DNA of 64,000 nucleotides from Progne subis subis (GCA_022316685.1 JAKJHU010000038.1:5808884-5872883), one strand, 5' to 3'. Shown: positions 28,301 to 38,736, counted from the first letter of the stretch. Numbers and translations are program-made. Notes: generated by a model from the sequence alone, not told the origin.

Positions 28301-31300
28301 AAAAACTGCCAGGCAGCAAGGCTGAACTTCCATAGGAGAAGAAAGGTCAGTAGGAGTGAGCACTACCAGCAGCAATGTGCCAGCTCTGGGGGCCCCAGCT
28401 CCTACAGACACCATGGATGATGGGAAAAACATTAAGCTTTCATTCTGGGATATATAAGGTCTGCCCTCACCCACAGACAAAACAGTTTAACAAAATTAAG
28501 CAACAAGCAATCACCAATTTGAAGAAAACACCTTAAAAGACAGAGGAGGAATAGCAGTGATGATTTTGTGTAAGCACTTTCCATCAAATAAAGCTGGCTG
28601 AATACTGATCATACAGATAACTCAAGCCCCTTATATAATGAGCTCATCCCCTCCCAATTATTATTTACTAGGAGTTTATTAGGCTGGTCTATTGCTTTGG
28701 TTTTAAAGGGAACAACAGCAGGAAATGAAAGGAAGAATAAAATAGTAACGTACCAGTTCCTATATCAAGGGCAGGTCACTAAGATGTTAAACAAACTCTG
28801 AGACCAACATCCTCATTCCTATGGCCTCAGTAACAATCTGTCCATGAACTTGTCTTGCCACAAAGTGCACAGCAAAGCACAATCCTGAAAAGTGATCCTG
28901 TACCATGGGGTAGTAATTTAGAAAATAAAGTTGCTTGCATACAGGGAGCAGTGTTTCGTCAGTATTGGCCCACAGTCACACCATCACACCATCATGCCTT
29001 CCACTGTGCACGGTAAACACTAAGATGTCGTTTCTCAGTTCAAATAACACATGGCACTTTGGGAGCCTAGACTAAGAAATAGATACCATTTCCTGCTATT
29101 CATTATATCAAAAAATCAGTTGAAGGCACAGATTTCTTTGGCCTTCTATGCAGGTATTTTTTGGTTTTGTTTTTTTTTTTTTTTTTTTTTTTTTGGAGCG
29201 TCTGAAACCAGACGTTCTCCCTTACATTCACATGCCTTTATCTTGTCTCAGGTGATGCCGTATGGTAAGTTCCCTTTGCCTTCCTAGCACACCGAGGCTG
29301 TTCAGTAGGTATTGGGCATCCAAGCCTTGTGTTTCTCCTGCTGATGGATCCATGTGCTCCTAGGCTCAGAAAAAGCTCTCCTAGCAGCAGAGTGCTGAGC
29401 AGCTCTTTTCCCAGCCTCAGTGGGCCTTGTGGTTGTAAGGCAGGAGGCAGAAAGTGGGCTAGAAAGGTCCTCACAATTCACACAAAGCCGGAATCAGGTT
29501 TCAATAAATGCACTTTTCAAGAGATTGATCTGGATGATCATGAATAAGTGATAGGACAAATATAAAGAGCCTTAGCTAATGGATGTAAGATTGGTGGGGA
29601 GGGGGAGCCCCTGGCAGCCTAGACCCATATGGTAAGGAATGCAACTCTGCTGTTTTTCTGATGGCAGGCTGAAATGAAGCCATGGGCTGTATCTGATCAG
29701 CAAAAGTGGGACCAGCTGCTGGAAGGGAGGGGCAGCCCAGGAGGTCACAGGTAAGAGAGACAGAACAGCTCAGCTGGCAGCAGCCAGCATGGAGTAGCTG
29801 GGAAGAGGGACAATACCTGCAACAGCAGTAGGGATAAGAGAAACAAAAGTCTACTTCTTGTAAGGCATGAGAAAGACACACTGCAGAGCAACAAAGAGAC
29901 TGAATTGTACCTGTCTGGTCCCACAGTCACCACACAGCAGTTCACTGAGCTCAGGCAGCCCCTGCAAGCCAGCAGGGCTCAGAGCTGGGCACAAACTGCA
30001 GCCACAGGTCCTGCTGCTCCAAAGCTGCAACCTAGGCTTAGCCCATGACTCATTACAGTTCTGCCAATTAGCAGCCCCATTCCTCACTAATTAAGGAACA
30101 GAGCCCTCAGTCTGCCAGCAGCTTTGCAGAATAGCAGTATCAGGAAAAGGTTTGTGCATTTTAAATAATCTAAGAGCAGTTTGTCACTTCTGGTCACTGA
30201 TGTATGTGCACTGCTTCCCACTCCACTTTCGCCTCCCCCTCCCATCTGTTCTGTTCCTGTCTCCTCCCCCAGTTTGGCTGCTGCACAGCTTCTCCTCTCC
30301 AGAACATGTTCTCCCAGGAAATGCCTGGTCCATGAAGGTAATTCTTAATCTTCTCAAAGAAGCAACTACACACTACAGGAATCACACAAACTCCTTGTCA
30401 TGGGACTGGAGGGAATGAGCCCCTAGTTGTTTTTCACTTACTTCAGAGCTGCCCCTTGCTGTGAGCATTAGGTGCTCAGAAAGGAGACAGGTGTGAATCC
30501 TTAGGGACTTCACTGTACACTGTCTCCAAGCTCAGTTTAAGATGAGCTGCCCCCTGCAATTCCACCATGGTGAGTGGAGTCGCTCTCCTTCTCAGGTGAA
30601 GTAATAGTCCTACAGAGTTTGCAACCACCTGAGAAATTCTCACCAGTCTTGAAAATGCATACTGAATTTCATTATGTTCATAAAAGTAAACACCACTTCC
30701 ATGCCTTCATTACAAGCTCTTCCCTGTCTAAAACTTTAATTAGGAACTGAATTAAAACTACTAGCTCCCTAAGCACATTGGTCACATGGGTATCTACAGA
30801 TGTGTATTCCCTGTCACATCACAGCAACATTGGCTCTCCTGCATCTCTTCTGTAGCCCTGAAAGAAGGGAGGTAATATGGCACGTGCTAAAGCCCAGCCT
30901 GGCCCTAGCAAAACTTTCCCTGACCACCTTGCAGCTCTAAACTGAGCAAGTAAAAGCTATTCCTGCCGTGCTCCCAACTTGGGCAGTGCTTCTCAAAGAA
31001 GCATCTCTCTCTTGCCACCAAATATGTCGTGAGGCGGCTTCCTTGCAGTTCCCTCCCTCTCTCAAAGTCATCCAATGGCTTCAAGGGTGAGGCTGGGCTG
31101 ATGGACAGTCGAGAAGTCTTCGAGGTCCACAGACTAGAGCTCAGGGCCTCAGGAAGCCACAAGGACACAGTGGTCTGCCACTGAGCAGCTACAGTGCCAC
31201 ATGTTTTGCAAAAATCTCAGACAAGAGCCCTGAAACAGGATTTCTTCTGCAATGTTTATTGTGCATAATCTGGTATTATGTCCAAGAATCTTTTTTGCAT

Positions 31301-34300
31301 CTTGCCCACATCCTTGATTTCAATATTTCCCTGCCTTGTGGAGTTCTACCATCTACTGACACATTACAGAGAAACATACACTTTTAAACCAGTCTCAGCA
31401 CTGTGAAGCAGAAAATCCCTTTTTTCTTGTGGTGAGAGGTAGTAGCACAGAGGAATTCAATCCACCTTCTCTGTCTCATCCATTATTTTCTGCTCTTTTG
31501 CCATGTCTCCCCCTATTTGTCATTTCACTAATAAATTAATCTCACGTTTTTTAAACTCTTCATGTGAGACATTTTCCTGGTGTTTGCTCGTCCTCAGTGT
31601 CCTTCCTTCAAACACCGCACAGAAAGCAAGTGGAGTGCCTGTGAGCTGGGAGGCACTGTCAGTCAATCTGAAATAAGAGTGGAAGTAGGGAAAAATGGGG
31701 CAAACAACCCATGTAAGAAAGAAGCTGGGAGACAGGAAAGACAGAAGAGCCTACGTTTCACTATTTTCTAAAATCACTGGGTCCAAAGGCATGTGCTAGT
31801 AGCAGCATCCAACTGCCATGCATGCCATTAGATGTGCATGGCAGCACTGTGAGTTATTATAGAATCACAGAATAAGCTGAGTTGGAGGGGACCCACAAAG
31901 ATTACCAAGTCTGACTTCTGGCCCTGCACAGGACCATCCCCAAGAGTCACACCATGTTCTCAAGAATATTGTCCAAACGCTTCCTGAACTCTGGCAGTCT
32001 TGGTGCTGTGATGATGGAGACACACAGAAGTTTTTAACAAACATCCCTGGAAAGCACCCATCTTGCATCACAGTGCAATGCTGAAGTGCTTTCAGTAAAT
32101 GGAAAGGGCATAAAACATTTTAAAAATCAACAGGTCCAAGAGTTCCCAGAGATCCGTCCAATAAAGTTTCTCAACAGCTGATAGTAATTTTTTTATAAGT
32201 CTGGTAATGCTGAGGAAATTCCAAGAGATTGAAAGAGTCAGAGTCTAAATGGGAGTGAAAACAGGATTATCCCCAGTAACCATGGGTTGCTTAGTCTGAG
32301 AACCCCAGGGGAAATATAGAGGTTTTGCTCTCAGCTGTTTCATCTTAAGGATACTCTGGCTTTAACTGTTGTCCAGTGCCAGCTAACATGTATAAAGAAG
32401 TCTAGTCAAAAAGGCTTCTTCCTTAGCATCCAAGCATGCCAGGTAAATGGGACCGTGATTGACTCTCATGACATTGCCCATGCAGAACACAGTACTTCAG
32501 TAAAAGTCAGCTCTCGAGGAGCAAACAGCAGCAAAGGGATCTCAAAACTGTCCTTATGAAAGGGGAAAATCACTACTAATTGAGGGAGTTTCCAACAAAT
32601 GTCTGCAGTGACAGCGTCAGTACTATTTTGTATTCTCATCAAGGACCTAAAATCTAAAGTAGAACTGACAGTAGTAGCAGATGCCAACATCTGGTTGATA
32701 AGTAAGTACCCACAAGGATGTGACCATCAGAGCAGTGTGGATTCCACAGCCCCCTGTCAGAACAAAACAGGATTAAAGTACAGCCAAACCGAAAGGTCAT
32801 CGTCAGGAGAGAAGGAATGCAAGGAGTACTTCAAACAGAGGAATGTCTTCTGGAAAGTCACAGACCCAAAAGAGGATTGTGAATTGCTGAGCAGAAACTC
32901 CCAGGACATTTGGTTGCAACAAGAGCTGATGTATGTCTGGGATGTATAAAGAAGAGTAAGGAAGTTTACTTATGCTTTGAGGTGTGAGAAAGAAGCCTTA
33001 CAGAGACAACATAAAAGGCTCAGTCATTTTTGCTATTTGGAAAGATCCCTTGTAGTGCAAAAGTATTTGTGAAGATGTTAATGTCATTATGTAGATTTGC
33101 CAGAGCTAGGGCTGACCTATCTAGCCCAGACAGTGATAGTGGGGGGATTAAAGCAGCATGTGGCCCAGCATGGCCCAAACCTCATCTCTGTCCCTGCATC
33201 CTCAGCTGACTCAACCCTGCTGAGAGAACACAGCAGCCAGTAGCACTGAGACCCTCCCTTTGCTACCTGCTGGCTCGCCTTTGCCAGAAACCCAGAGACA
33301 ACCTGGTGCCAGAAAACAATTTTTTGCAGACAGAGAACTTATTTGGGACAAAGCGACTCATGAAGCAGAAGAAAAGTAGGACCTGAAAATGGATGGATCT
33401 GCCAGATACTTCAGAAATGAAGCAGGATTTATTTTAAAACAAGGTTGTGTAACCACTTGAAGAAACTGCAAAAAGCAGGGGATCCTCCAGAAATAGGAAG
33501 CCCTTCTAGAAAGTGTGATTCAGCCAAATCTTCATCATTGGCTCACAATGCAAGTAACAGAAATAAACAGCACTGATATACCCCCCCACCTTGTCCTAAC
33601 CCTAATTTCCACCTTCTCACCAAATACCCTGAAGCCTGGATCTATGAGAGGCCCCACCACCAGTTCAGTTGCTGTGATAATTATTGCACTTGTGTGACAG
33701 GACCTCTCAGTCCCCTGGTCACTGTGCCAAGTGATGCATAACAGGGCCTCCTTAGGAGTTTTTCCCGAGACTTGGCTCTACAGCTCTGCTGAACTGTGGG
33801 TGATCTCAGACAGAAATGAGGAGGCAGAACTGCAGAGTTTAGAGTAACTGAAAGATAACCAGGAAATATAGACTCTCACAAGTTTCAGTCTTAATGATCA
33901 CATTTAGATAGTTCACATATTCGCCTTAAAGCAAAATAGGAAAAAGAAATTGCAAAACATTTGTGATCATTATGTTAAATGTAAGTGTGGCAAGAAGTGA
34001 AACCAGAGCAGTGGAAACAAAGTGGTTTTGGAGGCCACAGTGGGGCAGCTAAGCGAGGCTTGGCCCAAGGCAACCTGGCCTCCCTTCATGTGGGGGCTCT
34101 CACTGAGAGCCTGTGCCAGCCCACCCTCTTGCTGCTGATGGGATCTGACAAGGTCGCAGCTCATGCAGCCTGGCTCCAGATGAATGCCCTAAGGAGGGAG
34201 CTAGCAGGACTCCCTCTCTTCCGCCAGACACTTCTACATGTCACCTTTGGCACAAGAGCTTTCTTCCTTGCAATTGCTGCTCCAAAACAGGGCAGTCGAA

Positions 34301-37300
34301 TCCTTTTGTCCTATATCTGCCTCTATCACTCTGAATGGTTTAGGAGAGACACAGCTTGGATGGAGGATTCCGTGTGTGGAACATCCATGCTACACTAGCT
34401 GCATGGATATCTTCAAGGACAGTGGTACTTCTCTTCAGCTGCACTACACAGGCTAATTGAACAGAGAGGGGTTGCTCTGTTCGGTATTTACACAGAGCAT
34501 TACATATACAAGATGGATGTAACAGTCAGCATTTCTCTGTCTCTTCGTAACCCCTACGGGTCTTCTTTCTGAGAGGTCACAATATTCTCAGTAGACTGAG
34601 AGGAGGTTGTCAGGGGAAGCTGGCAAAGCACATGTTCCTGAGAAGCGGAGAGAGAAGTGGCTGGAATACTCCTTCAAAGAGCAGCCTCACTGCTAAAGAA
34701 GATGATGTTCTCCGTACCTCTTCTTTCCAAGATGGCATTTTCCTAAGACAATGGTTAACACATGGGCATTCAGCTTAGTGTTATCTGTAAAGACAGCACA
34801 TCATTCATGGTCAGCATCATCCACATCAGCTGAACCATTTCCCTCATCTCAGACAAGAGTCTCTGGATAGATTCTCCCAGACATCTGGCCATGTTCCTCT
34901 CTCACAGGAACTTCTCCTTCTCCCAACTGCAGGGAGCATGGGAAGGGCAAACCAAGCTATTGAGAAACCTAATCCAGCCATGTATAAACCCTTCCTACTC
35001 AGCATAACCTGGGCTCCCTGGGGACATGGGTTTCTGAATGATTCATCCAAGCAGCTTCAACAGAGAGCCCAAAACTGGTGAGACTCACATGTGCAACCAA
35101 AAATCAGACCAATCCTGTACCTGCTGCACCCACGTATCAGGCAGGCTTCCACACTGCAAAGGTGCATTCACAGTCAAGTCCTTTCAGTTGTTCTCCTCAC
35201 CCACGTTCCCTGCCTGCAGATGTTTACACACATGACTGTATACTGTGACTAAGAAGCCATTAAATGCCCAAAGCACAGAAAATTCAGTTGAGTGTCTTGT
35301 GGCCAGTAAAGGATCACACCCTGAAGATTCCCTGATGGCTTTGTGGAGTAGTCAGGCACTTTGCACTTGCATCAAGTAGTCAGAAGTCAGTGCAAAGCTG
35401 CCAGGTCAAAAGAAACCTGGCAGAGGTACTTGCTCCCCACCTCAGTTTGGGGCCAAGAAAGCAGCTCAGGTGCATGCACGGTGGCAACTCCAGCAGCCTT
35501 AGTACTCCTTCACAGCCTTGACTCTCATGCTTCTGCCTGATCTGCGTGTATCCCCGGGAGAGATGGATCCTCTCCCTGTCTCCATGGCAGATTTCCATGC
35601 CACAAAGAAGAGAAGGGCTGAGGCCAGGGAAGGATTGGGAACATGGGGAACAGTAAGTGAAGACCACGACAGCTGTAGAGAGGACAATTCCAATCACCGC
35701 AGCCATGCAGGACACGAACACAGAATTACCCCGCGTTTCTCTCCCCATGTCAGAAAGCTTAAGAATTTCAGGGGATTTATTTTACAACACAGATGAAAAG
35801 CTTTGGATTTCACCACGAGAGCAATGAGGAAAGCTGTTTAACACTTAAAATGCCAGCATTTCTAGGCCAGGGGCACACGAGAAGGAGAACAGCATCTGTG
35901 ACTCCACTAGATGCTGTTCCACCGTGCAGACTGACTATAGGACCGTGCTGACTGGTCACTCCAACTGGAGTGCAGAAGGACAGAATGGGAGAAGTGTCTC
36001 CTTTAACCCTGTCCATGACATTCCTGCTCCTTAGGAGAGAATTGGAAAGCGAGTCACATCCTCTGTGTCAGCCCCACATCCTGCCCACACTCCGGACACA
36101 CAGGGAAACCGTCATCTGTCACCATGCCACAGCCCTGGCCTCCAGGGCCCCTCCTCCCTGCCTGGGCACAGGACTGGCTGCAGCAGCCAAGCAGGGAGAT
36201 GGTGGAGCACGCACACACACTCACACACACACACAGAGAGCTCCTCCACTCACACCCGGCTGGAGCAAAGGCGTCATCCGTCACATCTCTGACCCACGCC
36301 GCACAGCAGACCTCCAATGGCAGAGGCACAGACACATCTTTGTGCTGTACCACTCACTCAGGAGGAAGGTTTTCTAATTTGGCCCGCTTGGGACACTGCG
36401 GGAGAAGAGCAGCAGCAGCAGCAGCAGACTCCCCAGCAGCTCGCTGTCTCTGGGGTCTGCAAGCAGGGGAGGGCACAGCACATGGGAAACCCTTCCGCAG
36501 CGTTGAGCTGGCACAACTGGCCAAAATTATTCCTCCCTTGGCAGAACCAGCATGCCAAGTAGGTTGAACCCTTCACAAAGCCGTTTTGGTCTCCAGCATG
36601 CCAAAGGGGGAACTAGGGGAGCTGTGAAGACCCATGGCATCCCCACCTAACCCCAGACACTTATCACATAGTTGAGTGTGATAATCTAAATGCTGCAAGC
36701 ACAGCGTGGGGGCCTGCTAAGGCAAGACCAACAGCACACTGGGGTTTAAGCTATTCACTGTAAGACATGACATGCATCCCCTGGGACAAGCTCGTCTTCT
36801 GCTGCTGCAGAAGGAAGTGAAGCAACTCCCTTCTACACAGGCTTTCCCTCCCACCAAGAACCCCCCATGGAGAAGGAGGAAGAGTGGCTGGGGTGCAGCA
36901 AATGCCAAACATTCCGGCTCTGGGGAAGCCACATTCCCTCTCTCCCACCCCCCACTGCCTTCCCTGCAAAGCAAAGTCTGATACTTTCCTGCACACACTC
37001 ACCCCACTTCTCCAGCCTTGCCTATCTTGATTTATCAGGATTTAAGTCTGTGATTTTCAAGAAATGTGTGACTCTTAGAGAGACTCTGGCTCCAGGAGAG
37101 CCCCTCACCCCTTCCCTGAAAATCCCCGTTTCTTCAGATAATGGCAGAATCATGTCTGGACAGGTGAAGCCGGACAAAGCAGGCAGCTCTCTGATGGGTG
37201 CTACTTGCTGAGATGTGCACCTCTGGGTATCTCCTTTCCAGCCTCCCTTTCCCATCAGTTCCTTCAGGCTCCTCAGTGGCTATTCCTGTTACAAGAGGCC

Positions 37301-38736
37301 AGGAGGTTCCTCCTGACAGAGAGGTGGGTATAAAGGCTCTGGTGAAATGGCCCTTTGGGAAACTCTGGCCTTCATCTGATTAGATACAGACGGCCCAGAT
37401 TTCCAGGAGCAGCAGGTTAATCAGTTAATGGCCGAAGGATGCTGGGCGATGCTCTGCCGCACGCTGCCGGGCAGCTCCAGCCGCACAGCCTGGGGGCAGC
37501 CACTCCTTCCTCTCTGGGGCCAGATCCGGGAAAACATTTGTTCTGATAAAGAAAGTGCTTCACCAGGGAGGGGGCAGGCCCGAGCCCATCATCTGCTCCA
37601 GCCCAGCGAACCACGGGCTGCTCCGGAGCGCTGCTAGCTTCCCCTCTGCACCCGTGACTCGCAAGGCCAGGCACTGGGGTTAATGGCCTGGAAACCATCT
37701 GGGGGCTGGAGGGGGCAGACGTGTCCAAACAGGAGGCTTTCAGACCTCGGCCGCAGACCTGGAGAAGGCCCCGTCACCCCACAGTGCCTGCCGTGCCCTC
37801 TGCCAATGCCACGGGCAGCCACTGTCAGCCATGGGTCCAGAAAGGGCCGCCCTTGCCTTGCACCCACCTGCCCCACACAACCAAAGGCATCACCAGGCTG
37901 GGCTGGAAACCTGTGTATGCTCAGGGAAAAAAAATAAAAATTTTAAAAAAAACAGCACAGAGTATTTCGAGGCGTCTGGGCTGTGCCCGTCCCTGGCCCC
38001 GCGCACTCAGTCCCTCGCTCCCCATGGCAGCACAGTGCCCGCACGGCTGTGTGCTCACCCCGGGAGGGCACCGAGGGCAGGCGGGACCAGAGCCCGCGGC
38101 TAACAGGTACGGGCAGCCGCTCTGCCCGCCGGCGTGGCCGTGACTGGGCAGCGGCACCGAGGGGCAGGGCACTCCCGCCGCACGCTGCCCGCCTGCTTCC
38201 CGGCCCGGTGCCCCGGAGGCCAGCGGCTCTGTGACACACACACGCAGGCAGGAGCAGGCTCCGGACCCTGAAGTCGTTTCAGAGGATTAAGGAGCCGGCT
38301 CTGGGCAGCCATGACTATCGTGCGACAAACCCTCTCCTCCCGCGAGCAGCCCTCGGTCGGCATCGCCGGCACCGCACATCGGCCGGGCTCCGGCTCCCGC
38401 AGTCCCTTGGACCCCTCGCACGGGTCGCGCGGCGCCGTGCCGGGCCGGGGAGCGCTCGGGGACGAAACCCTCCGCATCCCATCGCTCCAGAGAAAGTGCA
38501 ACCGGGACCGCTTCGGCGAGGGGGCAGCGGGGGCGCGGCGCGCCCCGCGGGGAGCGCAGCGTCCCACGGCCCCGGGGGCGCTCCCGGCCCGGGGCACGAA
38601 CCCCGATGTCCGTCTCGCCCCGAGACCCAATCCCGCCGGCCTCCGCCCGGCCCCCGCCTCTCCCGGCCCCGCGCCGGGGCGAGCCCTGCTCCGCGCCCGT
38701 GCCGCCGCTGCCCACCTGGCGCAGAGAGGCGTCCAT
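940..38736 (-). CDS. MYO10-like: Unconventional myosin-X-like, 5' part of gene (13 coding exons, motor domain residues 1-475)
   Basis: Actin-based motor of class X, a family that works at filopodia tips. Thirteen minus-strand exons (38716-38736, 25492-25590, 19908-20066, 16074-16261, 15698-15832, 11502-11626, 10180-10193, 9487-9571, 7912-8015, 6452-6581, 5501-5619, 1747-1893, 940-1040) join in frame to 475 complete residues. Visible motifs are the P-loop GESGAGKT (157-164), switch [10 protein letters not shown] (215-223), the TEDS-rule position Glu383 (16 residues before the D of RDSL), and switch [10 protein letters not shown] (434-441). Residues around [14 protein letters not shown] and [14 protein letters not shown] match myosin X better than other classes. 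The start (MDASLRQ, then GARVWLREQ) matches the MYO10 layout of a 7-residue first exon, but the residues differ from mammalian MYO10, so this may be a paralogue rather than MYO10 itself. The rest of the motor and the tail lie before base 1. Family assignment is secure; orthology is not. Confidence 0.93.
1747..1893 (-). CDS. MYO10-like: Myosin-X-like exon 12 (switch II)
   Basis: 147 bases, residues 394-442. Starts [20 protein letters not shown] and ends [17 protein letters not shown] (here [13 protein letters not shown]): the RD-L-K/M-LY helix and switch II. Acceptor ctgtatttacag, donor gtcagg; phase 0 both ends. Confidence 0.97.
4349..4377 (+). repeat. Poly(A) tract, 29 bases
   Basis: Uninterrupted run of A on the plus strand. 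It might be the tail of a retroposed sequence, but no recognisable insertion body or target-site duplication is seen next to it. Confidence 0.8.
4560..4830 (+). repeat. Diverged CR1-like LINE fragment
   Basis: Resembles the 3' ORF2 and UTR part of avian CR1: gaactggattgtttagcttagaaaag corresponds to the usual gaactggggttgtttagcctggagaag, and aatctaaatatgaggaaaa to the later ttggatattaggaaaaa. Strongly decayed, no terminal repeat visible. Confidence 0.55.
5501..5619 (-). CDS. MYO10-like: Myosin-X-like exon 11 (TEDS-site loop)
   Basis: 119 bases, residues 354-393: [40 protein letters not shown]. The surface loop that follows carries the TEDS-rule position, here Glu383, implying no need for activating phosphorylation there. 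Acceptor tcttccttttag, donor gtaagtgtcc. Confidence 0.95.
6452..6581 (-). CDS. MYO10-like: Myosin-X-like exon 10
   Basis: 130 bases, residues 311-353 plus one base, from [20 protein letters not shown] to [11 protein letters not shown]. The segment LHLGNVEF is the usual myosin upper-50K motif. Acceptor gttttgcatag, donor gtaagtagg. No frame marks it on length alone; found by reading the minus strand between neighbouring exons. Confidence 0.95.
7912..8015 (-). CDS. MYO10-like: Myosin-X-like exon 9
   Basis: 104 bases, residues 276-310, containing [19 protein letters not shown] and ending FSKVM. YLNQSGC is characteristic of class X (human YHYLNQSGC). Acceptor cttctgttgcag, donor gtgagtcc; leaves in phase 0. 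Confidence 0.95.
9487..9571 (-). CDS. MYO10-like: Myosin-X-like exon 8
   Basis: 85 bases, residues 248-275 plus one base. Reads [20 protein letters not shown] then AGVSGEQK. The [11 protein letters not shown] segment is a hallmark of the upper 50 kDa region of myosins. Acceptor ctttgtttcag, donor gtaatttc. Confidence 0.96.
10180..10193 (-). CDS. MYO10-like: Myosin-X-like exon 7, 14-base microexon (YLLEK)
   Basis: Fourteen bases that finish the Tyr codon begun in exon 6 and encode LLEK. This restores the universally conserved Y-LLEK-NRVV block of myosin heads, which exon 8 starts with NRVV. The acceptor is preceded by a pyrimidine-rich stretch and a ccttaac branch-point-like site and ends gctgttcag; the donor is gtaggc. 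Without it, exons 6 and 8 would join out of frame (phase 1 to phase 0). It is far too short for ORF-based detection. Confidence 0.9.
10838..11031 (+). repeat. CR1 LINE 3' end fragment (plus strand)
   Basis: Reads like the truncated 3' tail of a CR1 element: ggaacagaacaggctccccacagaagtggcc at its start, agctggacttaatgatcctaacgagtccttcccaac near its end, and the terminal repeat ttctgtgattctatga. Sits in the intron between myosin exons 6 and 7. It supplies part of a 214-residue chance frame on the plus strand. Confidence 0.85.
11502..11626 (-). CDS. MYO10-like: Myosin-X-like exon 6 (switch I)
   Basis: 125 bases, residues 202-242 plus split codons at both ends. Contains [20 protein letters not shown] and GKFIQLHF: the conserved A-N-A-K-T block and switch I. 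Ends GGRVTD plus the first T of a Tyr codon completed by the 14-base microexon. Acceptor tttctgcag; donor gtatcc is a weaker match than its neighbours. Confidence 0.95.
11627..15697. other. Myosin-X-like intron 5 (between exons 5 and 6)
   Basis: 4.1 kb. Contains one local imperfect tandem duplication at 15010-15087. Frames such as 13667-14068 minus have no recognisable domain. No gene seen. Confidence 0.55.
15010..15087. repeat. Two-copy imperfect tandem repeat, period about 37-41 bases
   Basis: The core gggctatggaccctcaggggtgtc at 15010 recurs as gggttatggaccctcaggggtgtc at 15047, each followed by a more diverged tail ending in tggcat. Looks like a small local duplication in the intron. Confidence 0.8.
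15698..15832 (-). CDS. MYO10-like: Myosin-X-like exon 5 (P-loop)
   Basis: 135 bases, residues 157-200 plus parts of two split serine codons. Begins with the nucleotide-binding P-loop [12 protein letters not shown], then [15 protein letters not shown] and HVEEAILES. Acceptor cttaacag, donor gtacag. Enters in phase 2 and leaves in phase 2. Confidence 0.96.
16074..16261 (-). CDS. MYO10-like: Myosin-X-like exon 4
   Basis: 188 bases, residues 94-155 plus two bases of Ser156. Starts [20 protein letters not shown] and contains [15 protein letters not shown], then ends in QCVLI. The P-loop serine codon is split across the junction to exon 5. Acceptor ttttccccgtag, donor gttaga. The reading frame runs on past the donor, but those residues are intronic. 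Confidence 0.96.
16679..16694. repeat. Short CA microsatellite
   Basis: Eight AC units, uninterrupted, followed by tacacacatg. Confidence 0.9.
18586..18612. repeat. Near-perfect 27-base palindrome
   Basis: Left arm taaaggtgttaaa and right arm tttaacacctta-type reverse complement (13 of 13 pairs) with a single C between. AT-rich centre. Lies about 1.3 kb from myosin exon 3, in an intron. Could form a hairpin in RNA or a cruciform in DNA, bind a dimeric factor as an inverted site, or be a remnant of a small inverted-repeat element. Confidence 0.85.
18963..18982 (+). repeat. Poly(A) tract, 20 bases
   Basis: Uninterrupted A run, then a short GA repeat (gagagaga). No insertion body recognised beside it. 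Confidence 0.85.
19424..19441 (+). repeat. Poly(A) tract, 18 bases
   Basis: Uninterrupted A run within the intron, no recognisable element attached. Confidence 0.85.
19908..20066 (-). CDS. MYO10-like: Myosin-X-like exon 3
   Basis: 159 bases, residues 41-93, from [13 protein letters not shown] to [11 protein letters not shown]. It includes the [20 protein letters not shown] stretch that leads into the motor core of all myosins (usual form DDM..L..L.E..IL.NL). Acceptor cattcttccag, donor gtaagtg; phase 0 both ends. Confidence 0.95.
20067..25491. other. Myosin-X-like intron 2 (between exons 2 and 3)
   Basis: 5.4 kb. Contains a locally GC- and CpG-richer patch at about 21240-21520 that creates overlapping open frames on both strands (up to 188 codons). 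No domain or splice-consistent exon was recognised. The rest is ordinary intron. Confidence 0.5.
25492..25590 (-). CDS. MYO10-like: Myosin-X-like exon 2
   Basis: 99 bases, residues 8-40, from GARVWLREQ to FTSDYGT: the N-terminal SH3-like part of the myosin head. Acceptor gtttttgcag, donor gtaagtgaag; phase 0 at both ends. No reading frame long enough to flag it on length alone. Confidence 0.93.
26135..26222. repeat. Low-complexity TA/TG-rich alternating stretch
   Basis: Repeated tgatgtatatata, gatgtatacatgatg and gtttatatatgtttatatatatatgatg words. Simple-sequence character only; no known element recognised. Confidence 0.6.
29170..29194 (-). repeat. Poly(T) tract on plus strand, 25 bases
   Basis: Equivalent to a minus-strand A tail. 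A small 6-base-arm hairpin (cgtctg-aaac-cagacg) follows immediately. No processed pseudogene was recognised on its 3' side. Confidence 0.8.
31860..32012 (-). repeat. CR1 LINE 3' end fragment (minus strand)
   Basis: Starts with agaatcacagaat, the reverse complement of the CR1 terminal repeat, then gagttggaggggacccacaaagat and ggccctgcacaggaccatccccaagagtcacacc, matching inverted avian CR1 tails. Same subfamily style as the copy near 10.9 kb. Confidence 0.88.
36212..36235. repeat. CA microsatellite, interrupted
   Basis: (CA)n with a single T interruption, about 24 bases. Located 2.5 kb from the start codon inside intron 1. Confidence 0.85.
36408..36427. repeat. Short AGC trinucleotide repeat
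   Basis: Six to seven AGC units. Non-coding here (intron 1), although a chance plus-strand frame reads it as poly-Gln. Confidence 0.85.
38716..38736 (-). CDS. MYO10-like: Myosin-X-like exon 1 (start codon, 7 codons)
   Basis: Encodes MDASLRQ and is followed by a GT donor (gtgggc). The ATG has G at -3 and G at +4, a good initiation context. Human MYO10 also puts seven residues (MDNFFTE) before the equivalent junction, which supports this very short exon. It lies inside a long CpG-rich open frame whose upstream part is most likely 5' UTR or promoter. Phase 0 at its 3' end. Confidence 0.8.

Larger units (their letters stand above)
25591..38715. other. Myosin-X-like intron 1, 13.1 kb
   Basis: A long first intron between the 7-codon exon 1 and exon 2. 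It contains an alternating purine-pyrimidine TA-rich stretch at about 26135-26222, a 25-base T tract (29170-29194), a minus-strand CR1 fragment (31860-32012), a CA repeat (36212-36235) and an AGC repeat (36408-36427). Long first introns often carry enhancers, but I cannot point to one. No other gene is supportable. Confidence 0.6.

Noticed and set aside
32590..33050. Possible old LINE segment resembling a reverse-transcriptase region
   Set aside because: Only loose word similarity; the signal is too decayed to assign without an alignment.
36408..36427. AGC repeat as a possible poly-Gln coding expansion
   Set aside because: Located in intron 1 of the myosin gene; short and without coding context.
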